Positions 5,216 to 6,589 of a stretch of DNA of 6,589 nucleotides are shown piece after piece. Within the stretch, counting starts at the first letter, position 1, and the number at the start of each line of letters is the position of its first letter. Origin of the DNA: Chloroflexota bacterium. GTDB taxonomy: Bacteria > Chloroflexota > Limnocylindria > Limnocylindrales > CSP1-4. A program made the position numbers and the translations under genes. Below the pieces are notes generated by a model. The model made no database searches. It was given only the letters and a program-made list of their open reading frames with translations, and was not told the DNA's origin. The stretch covers positions 1 through 6,589 of the forward strand of contig JACDAV010000321.1 in assembly GCA_013695255.1 (NCBI GenBank). Direction: 5' to 3'.

Positions 5216-6199
5216 TCAGGGCAGTTGTGCGAACACATCCCCTACCAGATCCAGAGGCAACGGTGAGGGACCCGACGACACACGCGCCCATTGCGGATCT
5301 TCGAGCAGGAAGATTGTCTTCCCGTCTGGGAGATCGTATCGATAGAAATAGCTCGGTTGCTCTCCGCAAGCATATATCTCCGCATAGGCGGTCGCCACAA
5401 CCGCCTTCCCGCCCAGCGACAACCGTTCTGTCTCGCACTCCACCCAGGGCGGCCGAGCGTCGATTTGCTCTGCCCGCACACCCTCGATCTGAATCATCCA
5501 CGCCACCGCGCGGATCTCGGCGTCGCCCGCGGTGTCTGACCAGGTTGTTCCCACTGTCGTGACGGCGGACTCCGGCACCCCGTTCTTCGCAGCCAGATCG
5601 CCGTAAAAGTCTCGGAGCGCCGGGTCGTTCCCACTCCACGCTGGTGCGGGCCGCGGGAAGATCGCAGCCATTTCGGCGACGGCAGGAGGTGGCCACAATG
5701 CCACCGCCAGCAAGAGGGCCGCAGCACCCACGACGAGCCCGATTGCGAGCAGCGAGATCCTCTTGGACACGCGTCCGGCGCGCACGACCTCGGCAGGCGG
5801 TGGCACTGGTGGACGTGGCTCAATGTCTGCCGCCATTGGCGGCCCGGCCGGTAGGGGGGGCTCGCGGTGTGGCGGAGCCGGCGGAGCGACCGGTGGCGGG
5901 GGAGCAACGTATGGGGCGGCGTCAACGGCAGGCGATGCGCCGTCCAACGGCCGGACGTCACCTGGCTGCTGGGTCGGCACCGTCCGGTGCGGCTCCTCGC
6001 CCGCGTTCTCGCGCGCTGGCGCACGCTGAAACCCCTGCCCGCAGTAGGCGCAGTACAGCGCACCGGCCTCGCGAGGGCGACCGCATTTCGGACAGAACGA
6101 TGGCTCCAGGTGGGCTCCTCGCTGTTGTCTGTCCAGCGCACTGTAGTCGTTGACATCAAGGACAGGCCACCGCCCGGACCTGCCCGGCCGCGCATCCAT
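5216..6199 (-). CDS. Zinc-ribbon, single-TM protein with an exported C-terminal domain
   Basis: A 327-residue protein of unknown function. Seen: an N-terminal zinc ribbon with CPKCG (C36, C39) and CAYCG (C50, C53), the usual four-Cys knuckle pair; a long low-complexity Pro/Ala linker (about 60-137); a basic flank (RAGRVSKR) leading into one transmembrane helix (148-169, ISLLAIGLVV...); and a C-terminal domain of about 155 residues (170-327) with C255 and C278 as a possible disulfide pair. By the positive-inside rule the ribbon is cytoplasmic and the C-terminal domain external. This zinc-ribbon/linker/TM layout is common in bacterial envelope proteins of unknown role. ATG 6199 is the first start in frame and lacks a clear Shine-Dalgarno, so a later start before residue 33 is possible. 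It converges on the W-repeat unit and diverges from the gene at 6419. Confidence 0.85.
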   Translation of the reverse strand: MDARPGRSGRWPVLDVNDYSALDRQQRGAHLEPSFCPKCGRPREAGALYCAYCGQGFQRAPARENAGEEPHRTVPTQQPGDVRPLDGASPAVDAAPYVAPPPPVAPPAPPHREPPLPAGPPMAADIEPRPPVPPPAEVVRAGRVSKRISLLAIGLVVGAAALLLAVALWPPPAVAEMAAIFPRPAPAWSGNDPALRDFYGDLAAKNGVPESAVTTVGTTWSDTAGDAEIRAVAWMIQIEGVRAEQIDARPPWVECETERLSLGGKAVVATAYAEIYACGEQPSYFYRYDLPDGKTIFLLEDPQWARVSSGPSPLPLDLVGDVFAQLP

Positions 6200-6418
6200 T
6201 CACAGGCGGCCGGGGCGTCCCAAGAAAGTTCGCGTTGGCACCTACCCACCGGACCTCGTGGTTCGTGCACGCGCTGGTCGTCATCGAGGGTACGACCCGA
6301 TACGTCGGCAATGAACCGGCGGCAGATCGACTTCGAGCCTTTCCTATGGGACCGCCAGCCTGAACGGCGCCGGGACGGCCCGTCGTATGATCAACGCTCA
6401 CGTTGACGATGGGAGGCG
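6200..6418. other. Divergent intergenic region
   Basis: About 219 bp between the zinc-ribbon gene (leftward) and the gene starting near 6419 (rightward), so it should hold promoters for both. On the + strand TATGAT at 6386-6391 is a good -10 hexamer, but only a weak -35 (CTGAAC or TGAACG, 19-20 bp upstream) precedes it. I see no clear promoter on the minus strand. A 31-codon ORF at 6311-6406 has no ribosome binding site. Confidence 0.45.
6386..6391 (+). promoter_or_regulatory. Candidate -10 hexamer for the rightmost gene
   Basis: TATGAT differs from the TATAAT consensus by one base and would give a short leader of about 20 nt to the GGGAGG and TTG start region at 6411-6421. No good -35 at 16-18 bp was found. 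Confidence 0.3.
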
Positions 6419-6589
6419 TTGAGTCAATTGGCTCGCTACAAGCACTTGATGGTCAAGAAGGTCAGTCTCGATATGTTGCGCACCGAAAAGCCAGGTCGTG
6501 AGTTGTCGCCTCGACAACGAGCGACACTCGAACGCGACCGTGAACTGCGCGCCGCGATCAATGAAGCGGCGGCTCTCCCGGCGTCAGAG
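6419..6589 (+). CDS. Hypothetical protein, 5' portion (runs off the right edge)
   Basis: A frame without stop for 57 codons to the end of the window, not recognised. The visible part is charged and helix-prone (YKHLMVKKVSLDML, then RQRATLERDRELRAAINEAA), suggesting a cytoplasmic, largely helical N-terminus. An in-frame TGA at 6404-6406 bounds it on the left. The start is unsettled: TTG 6419 lies only two bases after GGGAGG (6411-6416), TTG 6428 is eleven bases after it, and ATG 6449 is the first ATG. Slightly more A-rich codons (aag, gaa, aat) than the neighbouring genes are visible. The distinctly spaced GGGAGG and candidate -10 support a real gene start here. Confidence 0.6.
   Translation, partial: MSQLARYKHLMVKKVSLDMLRTEKPGRELSPRQRATLERDRELRAAINEAAALPASE

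Noticed and set aside
4746..5696. Minus-strand frame of 316 codons
   Set aside because: It spans the ends of two convergent, well-supported genes in a different frame and is Arg-rich without motifs.
5494..6270. Minus-strand frame of 258 codons in another phase of the zinc-ribbon gene
   Set aside because: It lacks the CxxC pairs and the transmembrane helix that mark the 5216-6199 frame as real.
6311..6406. ATG-initiated 31-codon + ORF in the divergent gap
   Set aside because: No ribosome binding site, no recognisable features, and it would overlap the candidate -10 of the next gene.
1..6589. tRNA or rRNA genes, CRISPR arrays, insertion sequences or transposase genes
   Set aside because: I looked for cloverleaf-like and rRNA-like sequence, regularly spaced repeats, and transposase motifs with terminal inverted repeats, and saw none. 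The duplication shows no flanking mobile-element ends.

Overview
The window looks like chromosomal DNA of a high-GC actinobacterium-like organism (Actinomycetota, perhaps a deep lineage such as Thermoleophilia; Chloroflexota cannot be excluded). This rests on the high GC, the strong third-position GC of the coding frames, a very large ATP-binding LuxR (LAL) regulator and a probable F420-dependent oxidoreductase. The lineage is an inference, because there is no rRNA or other marker here.

Layout. (1) 4-2937 (+): a 977-codon LAL/MalT-type regulator with a P-loop ATPase, a long TPR-like middle and a C-terminal LuxR helix-turn-helix; its true start is probably near 115-121. (2) 2938-3104: a leader with a candidate promoter and a small hairpin. 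(3) 3105-3539 (+): a deazaflavin (F420)-dependent nitroreductase-family protein. (4) 3561-3818 (+): an orphan ORF without a convincing start, followed by a strong hairpin at 3836-3865. (5) About 3940-4465 (+): the decayed 3' third of a second LAL regulator, with a premature stop, frame changes and a deletion that removed the helix-turn-helix. (6) 4466-4633: a second copy of the leader. (7) 4634-5005 (+): a small membrane-anchored protein made of three exact-period 23-residue Trp/Gly/Tyr repeats. (8) 5006-5215: convergent gap with a doubtful 42-codon ORF. (9) 5216-6199 (-): a zinc-ribbon, Pro-rich linker, single-TM, exported-domain protein. (10) 6200-6418: divergent gap. (11) 6419 to the right edge (+): the beginning of a further unrecognised gene.

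The main observation is a segmental duplication. The unit 'LAL regulator 3' end, then about 170 bp leader, then small gene' occurs twice. The last 99 bp before each start codon align without gaps (72 of 99 identical by hand count), the hairpin sits exactly 43 nt before both start codons, and similarity runs into the first codons (M-x-Q-I-A-x-T in both proteins). Beyond that the two downstream genes are unrelated. In one copy the regulator is intact; in the other only a remnant without its DNA-binding domain survives. The simplest reading is that an ancestral regulator-target pair was duplicated, the leader was retained on two different downstream genes, and the surviving regulator may control both. 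That regulatory link is inference from layout only.
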